Source of the DNA: GM7GCV1 sp965221105
GTDB lineage: Bacteria > Pseudomonadota > Gammaproteobacteria > Pseudomonadales > GM7GCV1
Length of the DNA: 64,000 nt
NCBI GenBank assembly: GCA_965221105.1
Contig: OZ244871.1
Coordinates: 1,674,001 to 1,738,000, forward strand
Reading direction: 5' to 3'
The notes below the pieces were generated by a model. That model was not told the origin of the DNA, made no database searches, and saw nothing but the letters and a program-made list of their open reading frames with translations. The position numbers and the translations under genes are program-made. Below, one piece after another: positions 24,744 to 33,274 of this stretch (the stretch's first letter is position 1; each line of letters starts with the position of its first letter).

Positions 24744-26416
24744 TGGCAGGTGACCTCGGTACAGCCCTGCTTTGGCTGGTATTGCTCTCCCCCTGGGTTA
24801 TGCTCGGCGTGGCTCTGGTACGGCCGGCTGTTCTTTATTCCAGAATGCTGCTCGGAGTGCCCCCGCTCATGGCACTGGCCCTCGCACTTTCGAATCAGGA
24901 TGTTGTACTTGATGTGCCGGGCCTGTTACTTGGCAGCAGCTTTGGCGTGAATGCAAGCAACCGAATATTCGTGGCAATTACTGCGGTCGCCTGGCTCGCC
25001 GCCACCGCTGCGGTGACTGTGGCTGCAGGACGGCAGCGTTTTGCGTTTTGTTTTCTGCTTGCAATGGCGGGTAATCTGGCGGCAGTCAACAGCCTGGATG
25101 CGCTGTCCTTTCTTGCCGCCTTTGCCATCATGAGCCTCTCGGCCTATGGCTTGATAGTTGAAAAAGACGACGCCTCGGCACATTGTGCAGGCCGTTTTTA
25201 TATTGTTTTTGCAGTGATTGCAGAGCTGTTGTTGCTGACTGGATTGATCGTGCTTGCTGATGCAGCCTCGGGCCTCAGGCTGCCATTGGAGTTTCACACG
25301 CAGCCTTCCACTTGGGCACTTTTGTGTGTGGTTGCAGGATTCGGTATTAAGGCCGGCCTGGTACCGCTTCACCTGACCCTGCCGCTGGCCTATGCCGCAG
25401 CGCCCGCTTCGGGCGGGATTGCACTGGCCGGTGCCATGCTGAATGCAGGCGTTCTCGGCTGGCTTCTGTGGCTGCCACTGGGACAGTTTGCGCTGTCGCC
25501 ATTGGGCTCCACCCTGATGACTCTTGGCATCGCAGGCATTGTTCTGGGGGTTGGAGCGGGCCTGTTGCAGCGTGACCCCAGAGCCCTGCTTGCCTACTCA
25601 AGCATCAGTCAGCTTGCGCTTGTAACTCTTGGGGTTGGTGCGAGTCTCAGTCAGCCTGCGATCTGGTCGACGATGTTACCCGTACTTGTTCTTTTCGTGC
25701 TGCATCATGCCTTGATAAAGACTGCGGCTTTCTGCTTGAGCTCGGGTGTTGGCATGTTGAGCGCATGGGTCCGTGCCATTGCACTGTTGCCAGTACTTGC
25801 CCTGGCGGGCCTGCCCTGGACCCTGGGTCATATCGGCAAATCCGGTATCAAGAACGCGCTCTCGGGGAGTGCATACAGCGGATCCCTGATTGGCTTTGGC
25901 TTGTCATTGGCCAGCTTGGGCACGGCTGTGCTGATGATGCGGTGGTGGGTGCTTGTCAAGAATGAATCACATGCGAAAAATTCCGGGTTGGCCGCTCTGG
26001 TGTCTGCGTCATTTATCTTGCTGGGCTATGTGATCATCGGTTGGCGGGATTTCGATACAACTCAGGCGATGGACCCCCTTGGCTATCTGGACTCGCTGTG
26101 GCCCACCGCTGTGGGTCTCGTGCTCAGCATTATCGTGTTGCGCTTGAAACCCTTGCGTCTGAGCGCTTTGGTGGGTGCCATTCCGACCGGCGATATTGCC
26201 TGGTTCATAGCAAAACTTGCCACTGCAGTGCGTTCGTTCGTAGTCACCGTAGAGGTTTTTATTACCAAATCGCATCAGAAAATCCGTTCACGTATCCGTG
26301 GGTTGCGGCCACCGGATCTACAGGTCTCTGGAGACCGAGACAGTGATGCCACTTTGCCGGCATTCCTGTTGGTTGTGTTGATCCTGCTGACGCTTTATGT
26401 GTTGGGCTTCAACTAA
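24740..26416 (+). CDS. Divergent third antiporter-like large subunit lacking conserved channel residues
   Basis: 558 residues from ATG 24740 (MMAGDLGTALLWL). The NuoM/N-like fold is recognisable in GFGIKAGLVPLHLTLPLAYA and LLAYSSISQLALVTLG. The TM5 glutamate is replaced: the segment aligning with ALELLSL reads AFAIMSL. The lysine of VSALLSALVVKG is replaced in GGIALAGAMLNAG. The TM7 lysine remains. A long C-terminal extension with a basic loop (KSHQKIRSRIRGLRPPD) ends in one more helix. It is probably a structural or regulatory subunit with reduced proton path; that is inference. Confidence 0.78.
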   Translation: MMAGDLGTALLWLVLLSPWVMLGVALVRPAVLYSRMLLGVPPLMALALALSNQDVVLDVPGLLLGSSFGVNASNRIFVAITAVAWLAATAAVTVAAGRQRFAFCFLLAMAGNLAAVNSLDALSFLAAFAIMSLSAYGLIVEKDDASAHCAGRFYIVFAVIAELLLLTGLIVLADAASGLRLPLEFHTQPSTWALLCVVAGFGIKAGLVPLHLTLPLAYAAAPASGGIALAGAMLNAGVLGWLLWLPLGQFALSPLGSTLMTLGIAGIVLGVGAGLLQRDPRALLAYSSISQLALVTLGVGASLSQPAIWSTMLPVLVLFVLHHALIKTAAFCLSSGVGMLSAWVRAIALLPVLALAGLPWTLGHIGKSGIKNALSGSAYSGSLIGFGLSLASLGTAVLMMRWWVLVKNESHAKNSGLAALVSASFILLGYVIIGWRDFDTTQAMDPLGYLDSLWPTAVGLVLSIIVLRLKPLRLSALVGAIPTGDIAWFIAKLATAVRSFVVTVEVFITKSHQKIRSRIRGLRPPDLQVSGDRDSDATLPAFLLVVLILLTLYVLGFN

Positions 26417-26448
26417 CGGACAAAACGGGGCCAATCGCAGGCAGTTTT

Positions 26449-27141
26449 TCAGATAGCTTTGGAAAATCGGTAGCCGAAGCCCCGAACCGTCTGCACGCAA
26501 CTTTCATACCCATGCGGCGCCAGCGCCTTCCTCAGGCGTCGGATATGCACATCGATGGTGCGCTCATCAATGTACACATTGGTACCCCAGACATTGTTGA
26601 GCAGCTGGTCACGCGTGTAGGCGCGGTTCTGGTTGGACAGAAAGAACTCCAGCAGTCTGTATTCGGTGGGTCCCAGGGCTACGGGTTTATCCGCTATGGA
26701 TACCGACCTCGCTGCAGGGTCCATGACCAGATCACCGAAGACGATGGGGTCCTCTCCGGGGCTCGATGCCACTCTGCGAAATACGGTCTTGATGCGCGCC
26801 ACCAGCTCGCGTGGTGAGAAGGGCTTGGTGATGTAGTCATCTGCCCCGGAATTCAGCCCTTTGACCAGATTCTCCTCTTCGGCCTTGGCGGTCAGCATAA
26901 TGACCGGAATATCCTTGGTCTCCGGGTTGCGCCTCCAGCGCCGCAGCAACTCGATACCACTGACCTCCGGCATCATCCAGTCTAGCAGAACAAGGTCCGG
27001 CGCATGATCGGCCATGGTGACCTGCGCTTCATAGGCATTCTTTGCTTCGAGACAGTGGAAGCCGTTCATCTCCAGTGCCACCTTGAGCATATCGCGAATG
27101 GCGGCCTCGTCATCTACGATCAGGACAGTTTTGGTTTCCAT
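26449..27141 (-). CDS. phoB: PhoB-type response regulator
   Basis: A 230-residue OmpR/PhoB-class response regulator. The receiver domain has VLIVDDEAAIRDML, the phospho-acceptor Asp in LLDWMMPEVSGIELL, the conserved Thr in IPVIMLTAKAEEE and the Lys in DDYITKPFSPRELVARI. The winged-helix effector ends TIDVHIRRLRKALAPHGYES and VQTVRGFGYRFS, close to PhoB. No phoR kinase is adjacent. It follows a CurA-type oxidoreductase by five bases on the same strand. PhoB identity is by overall similarity; another OmpR-class regulator is possible. Confidence 0.8.
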   Translation of the reverse strand: METKTVLIVDDEAAIRDMLKVALEMNGFHCLEAKNAYEAQVTMADHAPDLVLLDWMMPEVSGIELLRRWRRNPETKDIPVIMLTAKAEEENLVKGLNSGADDYITKPFSPRELVARIKTVFRRVASSPGEDPIVFGDLVMDPAARSVSIADKPVALGPTEYRLLEFFLSNQNRAYTRDQLLNNVWGTNVYIDERTIDVHIRRLRKALAPHGYESCVQTVRGFGYRFSKAI

Positions 27142-27146
27142 AGGTC

Positions 27147-28133
27147 TCAGACCGAAACAATCACCTTGCCAAAATTCCTGCCAAGCATGAGTTCGCAGAA
27201 TGCCTCGGGGGCACTTTCCAATCCCCGGCTGATGTCCTCACGCTGGTGAATTATTCCCGAGCGCAGCAAGGGAAGGCAGGTGTGAATGTATTCCTCTCGC
27301 CGATCCTCAAAGTCGTATACCACCAGTCCGCTGATATGAGCCCGTTTGGCGATCAGCAGGCCCGGGGGTGGGCCGGGTTCCCGATCAGGACGATTGTATT
27401 CAGCCATGAGTCCGCAGAGTACGATGCGACCCTGGTGGGCCAGGTGGGTGCAGGCGGTTTGCAGAAGGCTGCCGCCAATCAGGTCGAAATAGACATTGAT
27501 GCCGTTGGGGCAGAGTTCCCCGAGGCGTGCGTCGATGTTCTCGTTGCGCCGGTTTATGCAGGCTTCAACGCCAAGCGACTCTGTGGCGTAGCGGCATTTG
27601 GACTCCGAGCCGGCAATGCCTATCACTCTGGCACCGCGCAACGCACAGAATTGGGCGGCTGCGGAACCCACTGCACCGGTCACCGCAGGAATCAGTGCGC
27701 ATTCTCCTTCCCCGACATTCGCGTGCCAGACCATGCCAGCCCAGGCTGTCAGACCAGTCATTCCGAGTATCGATAAGGCATAGGACGGCGGGGTGATCCC
27801 CTCGTCGAGCAACTGAACCTCCCCGGCGGTGTGAGCCGAGTATTCCTGCCAGCCGCCCATGCATCGCACGAGCCTCCCCACAGGCAGTTCCGGCACATCC
27901 GAACGCATTACTTCACTCACGGTTTCACCACGCATCGCCTCGCCCGGGTTCACCACCCCGGACGGATGGCGTCCGGCAATCTGGCTGCGCATATAGGGAT
28001 CAAGTGAGAGAAAACGAGTCCGGCACAGCACCCCGCCCGCCGGCAGTTCCGGCACAGGCACCCTGTGCAGGGCAAAGTTCTCCTGCTCTGGCGCCCCCTC
28101 GGGTTTTCGGACGAGAATGATTTGTCGATTCAT
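27147..28133 (-). CDS. NADP-dependent oxidoreductase (CurA/leukotriene B4 dehydrogenase type MDR)
   Basis: A 328-residue zinc-independent medium-chain reductase. The start ATG 28133 gives MNRQIILVRKPEGAPEQENF, the usual N-terminus. The nucleotide-binding segment ALIPAVTGAVGSAAAQFCAL corresponds to the family's AATGAVGS region, and LDPYMRSQI, LGMTGLTAW and RGLESAPEAF are typical. Such enzymes reduce alpha,beta-unsaturated ketones or aldehydes with NADPH. It lies five bases upstream of the phoB-like gene. Confidence 0.85.
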   Translation of the reverse strand: MNRQIILVRKPEGAPEQENFALHRVPVPELPAGGVLCRTRFLSLDPYMRSQIAGRHPSGVVNPGEAMRGETVSEVMRSDVPELPVGRLVRCMGGWQEYSAHTAGEVQLLDEGITPPSYALSILGMTGLTAWAGMVWHANVGEGECALIPAVTGAVGSAAAQFCALRGARVIGIAGSESKCRYATESLGVEACINRRNENIDARLGELCPNGINVYFDLIGGSLLQTACTHLAHQGRIVLCGLMAEYNRPDREPGPPPGLLIAKRAHISGLVVYDFEDRREEYIHTCLPLLRSGIIHQREDISRGLESAPEAFCELMLGRNFGKVIVSV

Positions 28134-28258
28134 TGGCTCAAGCAACCCTGATTCCCTGCAGTGGCAGAATCGTCTTCCATCTGGGCCGCTCTCCCCGGCG
28201 CCCAGAATAACGGAGTCAATGGCTCCCCTGAGACCCTGATGCCGAAGAGCACTGACAG

Positions 28259-29272
28259 TTACAGATCATCAGCGGTTATCCCGACCTGCAGCCAACCAAG
28301 ATTGATGCCAATCCTGGCAGCACCGGGATTGGCCCATGAGTAGGCCAGGGTCTCACCGCTGTCCGAATCAAGGATACCGAGCTTGAGTACCGCAACGCGG
28401 GTATTCTGATAGGTGAGCCGCGCTAATTCGACGCTGTAGCCTGTCGGGTCCCCATCGGCAGTAACCAGGGACACAATCTGTCCTTCGTTATGCAGGCGCA
28501 GGTCAGGCACGAGCAGCATTTCGTCGGGATCATTGCCGGAGTCCGGGGCAAAGGCACTGCGTCGAACGGCACCCCAGCCGTCGAAATATCGCACCTTGCG
28601 GTTGCGATGAGGCTCATCCCTGCCGAAAAGCAGATTGCCGTCCTCATCGTAAGCTGTGTCGCCGATCCAGAGTTCCTCCGCGGTCAGACGCAGGGTATCG
28701 GTGATGTAGACATTTTTCCCCATGTCTTCCGAATAGTAGAAACAGGCTCCCTCGTCCATTTCACCGACATAGTGATCACCGGCGAAACGCCAATAGACAT
28801 TGCAGCCAGGTACAGTGCGGAAATCAGCGGGACCCAGTTCCGCGAGAAGCGATGGTTCGCGGTCGGCGTAGCGATATTGTTCCTCATCGTTGAAGGAGTA
28901 GATCGCCAGTTCGATGGCATCGCGTTCCCTGTTGGCGCTGAAGTGATAGAGGCGCTGCCGGTACACGTTCTCGTAGTCGTGATCAAGATATTGTTTGACA
29001 AAGTAGGTGTGTTCGCCGATGGCCGGGACAGGTGCCGGCATGAAGATGTGATGGATGTGTTCGTGTCGGTCCTCGGGTGCGATGCCGTCTTCGCCCTGCT
29101 GCCAGACCTGTTCGTTGTTGTCGTATTCTCCTGCAAACCAGCCGAGGAAATGCTCCAGAGTCTGGCCAATCGCACTCGCCGATAAAAATAACAATGCGGC
29201 TAAGACTCCGAGCCTCGCTGCTGTCAGGGGTGCCAGTGGTAAGGTGCTGATGTGCGTGCGTGCTGTTTTCAT
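28259..29272 (-). CDS. Secreted CpcT/CpeT-family protein
   Basis: About 337 residues from ATG 29272 (MKTARTHIS), with a signal peptide ending near LLFLSASAIGQ. The mature part begins TLEHFLGWFAGEYDNNEQVW, which is the CpcT/CpeT fold opening, and contains VYRQRLYHFSANRERDAIEL and CNVYWRFAGDHYVGEMDEGA. In cyanobacteria CpcT attaches bilins to phycobiliproteins; here, with an export signal and no phycobiliproteins, lyase function is unlikely and the role is unknown. It stands alone, divergent from leuC. An upstream start (29317) would add an unlikely leader. Confidence 0.75.
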   Translation of the reverse strand: MKTARTHISTLPLAPLTAARLGVLAALLFLSASAIGQTLEHFLGWFAGEYDNNEQVWQQGEDGIAPEDRHEHIHHIFMPAPVPAIGEHTYFVKQYLDHDYENVYRQRLYHFSANRERDAIELAIYSFNDEEQYRYADREPSLLAELGPADFRTVPGCNVYWRFAGDHYVGEMDEGACFYYSEDMGKNVYITDTLRLTAEELWIGDTAYDEDGNLLFGRDEPHRNRKVRYFDGWGAVRRSAFAPDSGNDPDEMLLVPDLRLHNEGQIVSLVTADGDPTGYSVELARLTYQNTRVAVLKLGILDSDSGETLAYSWANPGAARIGINLGWLQVGITADDL

Positions 29273-29448
29273 GGCGCTGTACCTCTGGTAACTGAGATGG
29301 CGGAATCGGGGCTTCAAATGTGCCGGAATGCTTTGTATTATTGATTTGCACTATTGATAGGTCAATATACTTAACATAAATAACCCGAAACCACAGGGAA
29401 GTGGCGGGAAGTGTCCACACAGGTTCCGCCGCTGGAAACAAGAGCCAA

Positions 29449-30843
29449 ATGCCTTCTACTCTACTTGAAAAACTCTGGAATCTTCACGAAATCGCCAAGC
29501 TCAGTGGCCGCGAAAGGCTGATGTATATTGACCGGATATTTCTGCATGAACGAACGGGCAGTATCGCCCTGCGTGGACTGGAACAGGAAGGGCGCAGCGT
29601 ACGTGCTCCTCGGCGTGTGTTCTGCACGATGGACCATATCGTGGATACGAGGCCGGGTCGGAGCGATATTTCCCTGGTGCCTCAGGGCAGCGAATTCATC
29701 GAAGCAACCCGGCACAGCGCAAAATATGCCGGAATTCATCTGTTCGACATCGAAGATTCCCGTCAGGGCATCGTGCATGTGATCGCGGCTGAAAACGGTA
29801 TTGTTCTGCCGGGCATGAGTGCAGTCTGTCCAGACAGTCATACCTGCACACTGGGTGCTCTTGGTGCACTTGCCTGGGGCATCGGCTCCACCGAGGCCGA
29901 GCATGCATTAGCTACGGGCAGTCTGAGGATAAGTCGGCCCCGCTCGATGCGAGTCAACTTTCTTGGCGAGAGCGCCTCCAACGTGACTGCCAAGGATTTG
30001 ATTCTGCATGTGATTGCCAGCTTCGGCAGTCGTGCAGGCAGGGGCTATGCAGTCGAATTCGCCGGTGCCCCGGTTCGTGCCTTGCGCATGGACGGACGCT
30101 TCACCCTGTGCAATATGGCCGTGGAAATGGGCGCCTTTACCGGCCTGATCGCGCCCGATGAGCGCACCATCGCCTATGTTCGGGACGCACCCTTTGCCCC
30201 GCAGGGGCAGTCAGCACTCAAAGCGCAGGCTCATTGGCGCGATTTGCACAGCGACGAGGGTGCCGTATTCGACCGCGAACTCGACATTGACTGCACGCAC
30301 ATCAGGCCTTTGGTCACCTGGGGCACCAACCCAGAACAATCGGTGGATATAAATGGGGTCGTGCCCGAACCGGAGATATTGGAGGACCGGCAAAAAAATC
30401 TCGCCGCCAGGGAGGCGCTGGCCTATATGGATCTCAAGCCGGGCACATCCTTGCGTTCGGTCCGCATCAATGCAGCATTTATCGGTTCCTGCACCAACAA
30501 TCGCCTTGATGATCTGCGCGGGGCTGCGAACTATCTGCGTGGCAAAAAGATCATGCCCTGGGTGCATGCTCTGTGCGTACCCGGATCAACTGCCATCAAG
30601 CGCAAGGCGGAAGCAGAAGGACTGGACCAAATCTTCCGGGCAGCAGGATTCGAATGGCGCGAGGCCGGCTGTTCGCTCTGTTTCCATGCCGGGGGTGAGT
30701 CCTTCGGCGGAAAACGAGTGATTTCCTCGACCAACCGCAATTTCCAGGGTCGCCAGGGTCCGGGTGCACGCACTCACCTGGCCAGTCCCCTGACTGTCGC
30801 GGCCTCGGCCTGCCGGGGTTACATCAGCGCAGCGGAGGAATGA
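29449..30843 (+). CDS. leuC: 3-isopropylmalate dehydratase large subunit-like hydro-lyase (LeuC family)
   Basis: A 464-residue aconitase-superfamily protein. The 4Fe-4S ligands are recognisable: Cys in CPDSHTCTLGALGALAWGIG, and two in FIGSCTNNRLDDLRGA and EAGCSLCFHAGGESFGGKR. The substrate-binding Arg-rich C-terminus SSTNRNFQGRQGPGA is intact. LeuC with LeuD isomerises 3-isopropylmalate, but relatives hydrate maleate, citraconate or dimethylmaleate. No leuB or leuA is nearby, and a CoA transferase and HMG-CoA-lyase-like gene follow, so a catabolic hydro-lyase is the better reading. ATG 29449 gives the family N-terminus. Confidence 0.82.
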   Translation: MPSTLLEKLWNLHEIAKLSGRERLMYIDRIFLHERTGSIALRGLEQEGRSVRAPRRVFCTMDHIVDTRPGRSDISLVPQGSEFIEATRHSAKYAGIHLFDIEDSRQGIVHVIAAENGIVLPGMSAVCPDSHTCTLGALGALAWGIGSTEAEHALATGSLRISRPRSMRVNFLGESASNVTAKDLILHVIASFGSRAGRGYAVEFAGAPVRALRMDGRFTLCNMAVEMGAFTGLIAPDERTIAYVRDAPFAPQGQSALKAQAHWRDLHSDEGAVFDRELDIDCTHIRPLVTWGTNPEQSVDINGVVPEPEILEDRQKNLAAREALAYMDLKPGTSLRSVRINAAFIGSCTNNRLDDLRGAANYLRGKKIMPWVHALCVPGSTAIKRKAEAEGLDQIFRAAGFEWREAGCSLCFHAGGESFGGKRVISSTNRNFQGRQGPGARTHLASPLTVAASACRGYISAAEE

Positions 30844-31484
30844 TGAGGAACGCGGACAGGAACGTGTTTCACTGGGGTATTGCGGCTCCGCTGTTGCTTC
30901 CGAATATCGATACCGATGCCATCATTCCCTCGCGGGAGATACGGAAGGTGTCAAAGGAGGGTCTCGGCGATGCACTTTTCTCTGGCTGGCGCTATCTCTC
31001 GGCAGAAAGCCGTGAACCCAAACCCGGTTTCATTCTGAATCAGGCGGACTATCACGGAGCCAGCATTCTGCTTGCCGGCGATAATTTCGGGTGCGGATCT
31101 TCGCGCGAACACGCGGTCTGGGCTCTGAAAGACTTCGGCATCAGGGTAATCCTGGCGCCTTCGTTCGGCGGCATCTTTTTCAACAATTGCACACTGAATA
31201 GCATCCTTGCGATCGAGCTTGAAGAAGACGCGATTGCGCAACTGGCCCAATGGGTGCAGGCTGACCCTCGCGGCCACAGACTCGAAATCGACCTGGAGGC
31301 CCAGCGGATCCGCTGGCAGAAAAGGAAGGACATGCGCTTCGACATTGAACCCGCCCGGCGCAATCTGCTCCTTGAGGGTCTCGACAGCATTACCGCCACC
31401 ATGCGTCTGGAGTCCGGAATCCAGGCGTTCGAAGAAAAGGACCGGCAACAAAGACCCTGGGTGTACGAGTTCCCCGGGGGCTAG
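30840..31484 (+). CDS. leuD: 3-isopropylmalate dehydratase small subunit-like protein (LeuD family)
   Basis: A 214-residue swivel-domain subunit. LLPNIDTDAIIPSREIRKVS is the substrate-recognition start of LeuD, and LLAGDNFGCGSSREHAVWAL is diagnostic. The start overlaps the leuC stop by four bases. It forms the heterodimer with LeuC; substrate specificity lies largely in this subunit and cannot be read off here. Confidence 0.85.
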   Translation: MMRNADRNVFHWGIAAPLLLPNIDTDAIIPSREIRKVSKEGLGDALFSGWRYLSAESREPKPGFILNQADYHGASILLAGDNFGCGSSREHAVWALKDFGIRVILAPSFGGIFFNNCTLNSILAIELEEDAIAQLAQWVQADPRGHRLEIDLEAQRIRWQKRKDMRFDIEPARRNLLLEGLDSITATMRLESGIQAFEEKDRQQRPWVYEFPGG

Positions 31485-31932
31485 TCTCATCTACCCGGAA
31501 CCTCTCTATGTACTACCCGGTGATCCGAATCTCCAAGCCTGGTTTGCTGAGACTCACGAATTTATCCGTCCCAGACCCAAACTTTGGCGGCAGAGTTAAT
31601 AGCTGAAAGTATCGGAAGTGATGAAATTCGCCTGGTCTTTGGGCGCCCGGAAACATTACCAATGGGGATAGTATTGTTGACATTGCTCATTTCAGACGTC
31701 CTGACCTCGTGACCTGATGTCAGGTACATTCGGGGTCAGGACGTCTGAATTTGGTTTTTAAGCGCGCGGACAGGAAGTATGGTGCGGTGGTAGGGATTAG
31801 GCACTTTTCCCAAAAAGACTGCGCCTGCAAAATATGTGCGAACCGCACAACGCCCCGGTGAGCTTTGACAATCAATCATTCAGGGGCATTGAAGAGTGCG
31901 TATTCTGGAGCAAACCGGACAGTGATTCCGGT
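31485..31932. other. Intergenic stretch between leuD and the CoA transferase
   Basis: No complete gene is supported. A short plus-strand frame just after leuD (about 31490-31599; EPLYVLPGDPNLQAWFAETH) looks protein-like and may be a remnant of a lost gene. A strong inverted repeat lies at 31691-31749. Confidence 0.4.
31691..31749. repeat. Perfect 16-bp inverted repeat with internal hairpin
   Basis: TTCAGACGTCCTGACC (31691-31706) is exactly complemented by 31734-31749. Between them lies a second small hairpin (ACCTGA and TCAGGT). The right arm is followed by ttggttttt, so on the plus strand it could terminate leuCD. It also has the look of a REP-type or miniature palindromic element. Confidence 0.65.
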
Positions 31933-33201
31933 CTAGAACGGACTCTTTTTACCAGCCACTTCCTCCGGAACCTGCACGAGCCCCAGTCGCTCAAGCTCCT
32001 CAATCTCTTTGCCCGACAGGCCCGCGGCGGCGAGGATCTCGTTGCCGTGTTCGCCAGCGACCGGCACATCGTGGCGAACGCCGAAGCGCCGGTGTTCCCA
32101 TTCGATGGGCAACGCTGGCAGGCGGGTGCGTTCACCTGCCCGTTTTCCATCACGGATGCTCACCGGAACCAGCCCTTCATGGGCGCTGAGGTGAATATCG
32201 TCGAACAGGTCCGAGGGCCTTTTGACCAGAGCGAAAGCCACGCCGCAGCGCTCCAGCCGCGCAAGCAGATCATCCTTGCCCATGGCAGCAAACGTTTGCT
32301 GGACTTCCGGCAGGATACGGTCCCGCTGACGCACGCGTGCGTTGTTCTGACTCAGAGATTCATCGGCCGCGAGTTCTGACAGATCAAACTCCTGGCAAAA
32401 ACGCTGCCATTGGGTATCGCTGACCACTCCGACGAATACCTTCTCACCCTCATCGCATTCGAAGATATCGTAGATCGCCCAAGCCGAACTGCGTATTGAC
32501 ATCGGCAGCGGGGCATCGCCGGTGACCGCCTGCTGCGCCATGTGTTGGCCGACGAGAAAGGCAGTAGTTTCAAACAGCGAACTCACTACGAGTTCGCCGC
32601 GGCCTTCGCGATGCCGCCTGTGCAGTGCGGCGAGCACACCGATGACGCCAAACATGCCGCCGGTGACATCAATAACCGATGCTCCGGCCCGCATCGGCTG
32701 GTCCGGCAGGCCGGTCATATAGGCGAGTCCGCCCATCATCTGAGTGACCTCATCAAGTGCTGTGCGATTCTCGTACGGGCCCGAAAGAAAACCCTTCAGA
32801 GAACAGTAGATCAATTCAGGATTCTCACTGTGCATCGCCTCCCAGCCGAAGCCGAGAGCGTCCATCGCACCAGGACGGAAATTCTCGATCAGGACATCGG
32901 ACCTGGCGATCAGGCGCCTTGCGAGGTCGCGTCCGGGCTCGCTTTTGAGGTCGATACAGAGGCTCTTCTTGTTGCGGTTGTACATCGGAAAATACCCGGC
33001 ACCCGAACCTTGCAGACGGCGAGTCTTGTCGCCACCGATCGGCTCGATTTTGAATACCTCCGCGCCCAGATCCGCCAAAATCATCCCGGCGGAGGGCCCC
33101 ATCACCATATGGGTAAATTCAATGACCCGGATGCCCGACAAAGGCAAGTCATCGCCGCTATGCTGCACCGACCCCAACCCTAGGCCCCCTGTTTCATCCA
33201 A
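31933..33201 (-). CDS. CaiB/BaiF-type (family III) CoA transferase
   Basis: 422 residues. The N-terminal family motif reads LSGIRVIEFTHMVMGPSAGM and LADLGAEVFKIEPIGGDKTR; the catalytic Asp lies in ENRTALDEVTQMMGGLAYMT. MDALGFGWEAMHSENPELIY and DVTGGMFGVIGVLAALHRR are further signatures. It would move CoA from an acyl-CoA donor such as succinyl-CoA to a carboxylic acid. It is divergent from the HMG-CoA-lyase-like gene, with 73 bases between. Coupled, the two could activate and cleave a 3-hydroxy-3-methyl or 2-methylmalate-type acid. Confidence 0.85.
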   Translation of the reverse strand: MDETGGLGLGSVQHSGDDLPLSGIRVIEFTHMVMGPSAGMILADLGAEVFKIEPIGGDKTRRLQGSGAGYFPMYNRNKKSLCIDLKSEPGRDLARRLIARSDVLIENFRPGAMDALGFGWEAMHSENPELIYCSLKGFLSGPYENRTALDEVTQMMGGLAYMTGLPDQPMRAGASVIDVTGGMFGVIGVLAALHRRHREGRGELVVSSLFETTAFLVGQHMAQQAVTGDAPLPMSIRSSAWAIYDIFECDEGEKVFVGVVSDTQWQRFCQEFDLSELAADESLSQNNARVRQRDRILPEVQQTFAAMGKDDLLARLERCGVAFALVKRPSDLFDDIHLSAHEGLVPVSIRDGKRAGERTRLPALPIEWEHRRFGVRHDVPVAGEHGNEILAAAGLSGKEIEELERLGLVQVPEEVAGKKSPF

Positions 33202-33274
33202 AGTTCGCTAATGGTATATTTGTCATGTTGTTATAACAATAGCACATTTCATCAACAGCAACGGTCAGTCGCAT

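Noticed and set aside
29449..31484. Leucine biosynthesis operon
   Set aside because: leuA and leuB are absent and the neighbours are CoA-ester catabolic genes, so a biosynthetic role is not assumed, although it is not excluded.
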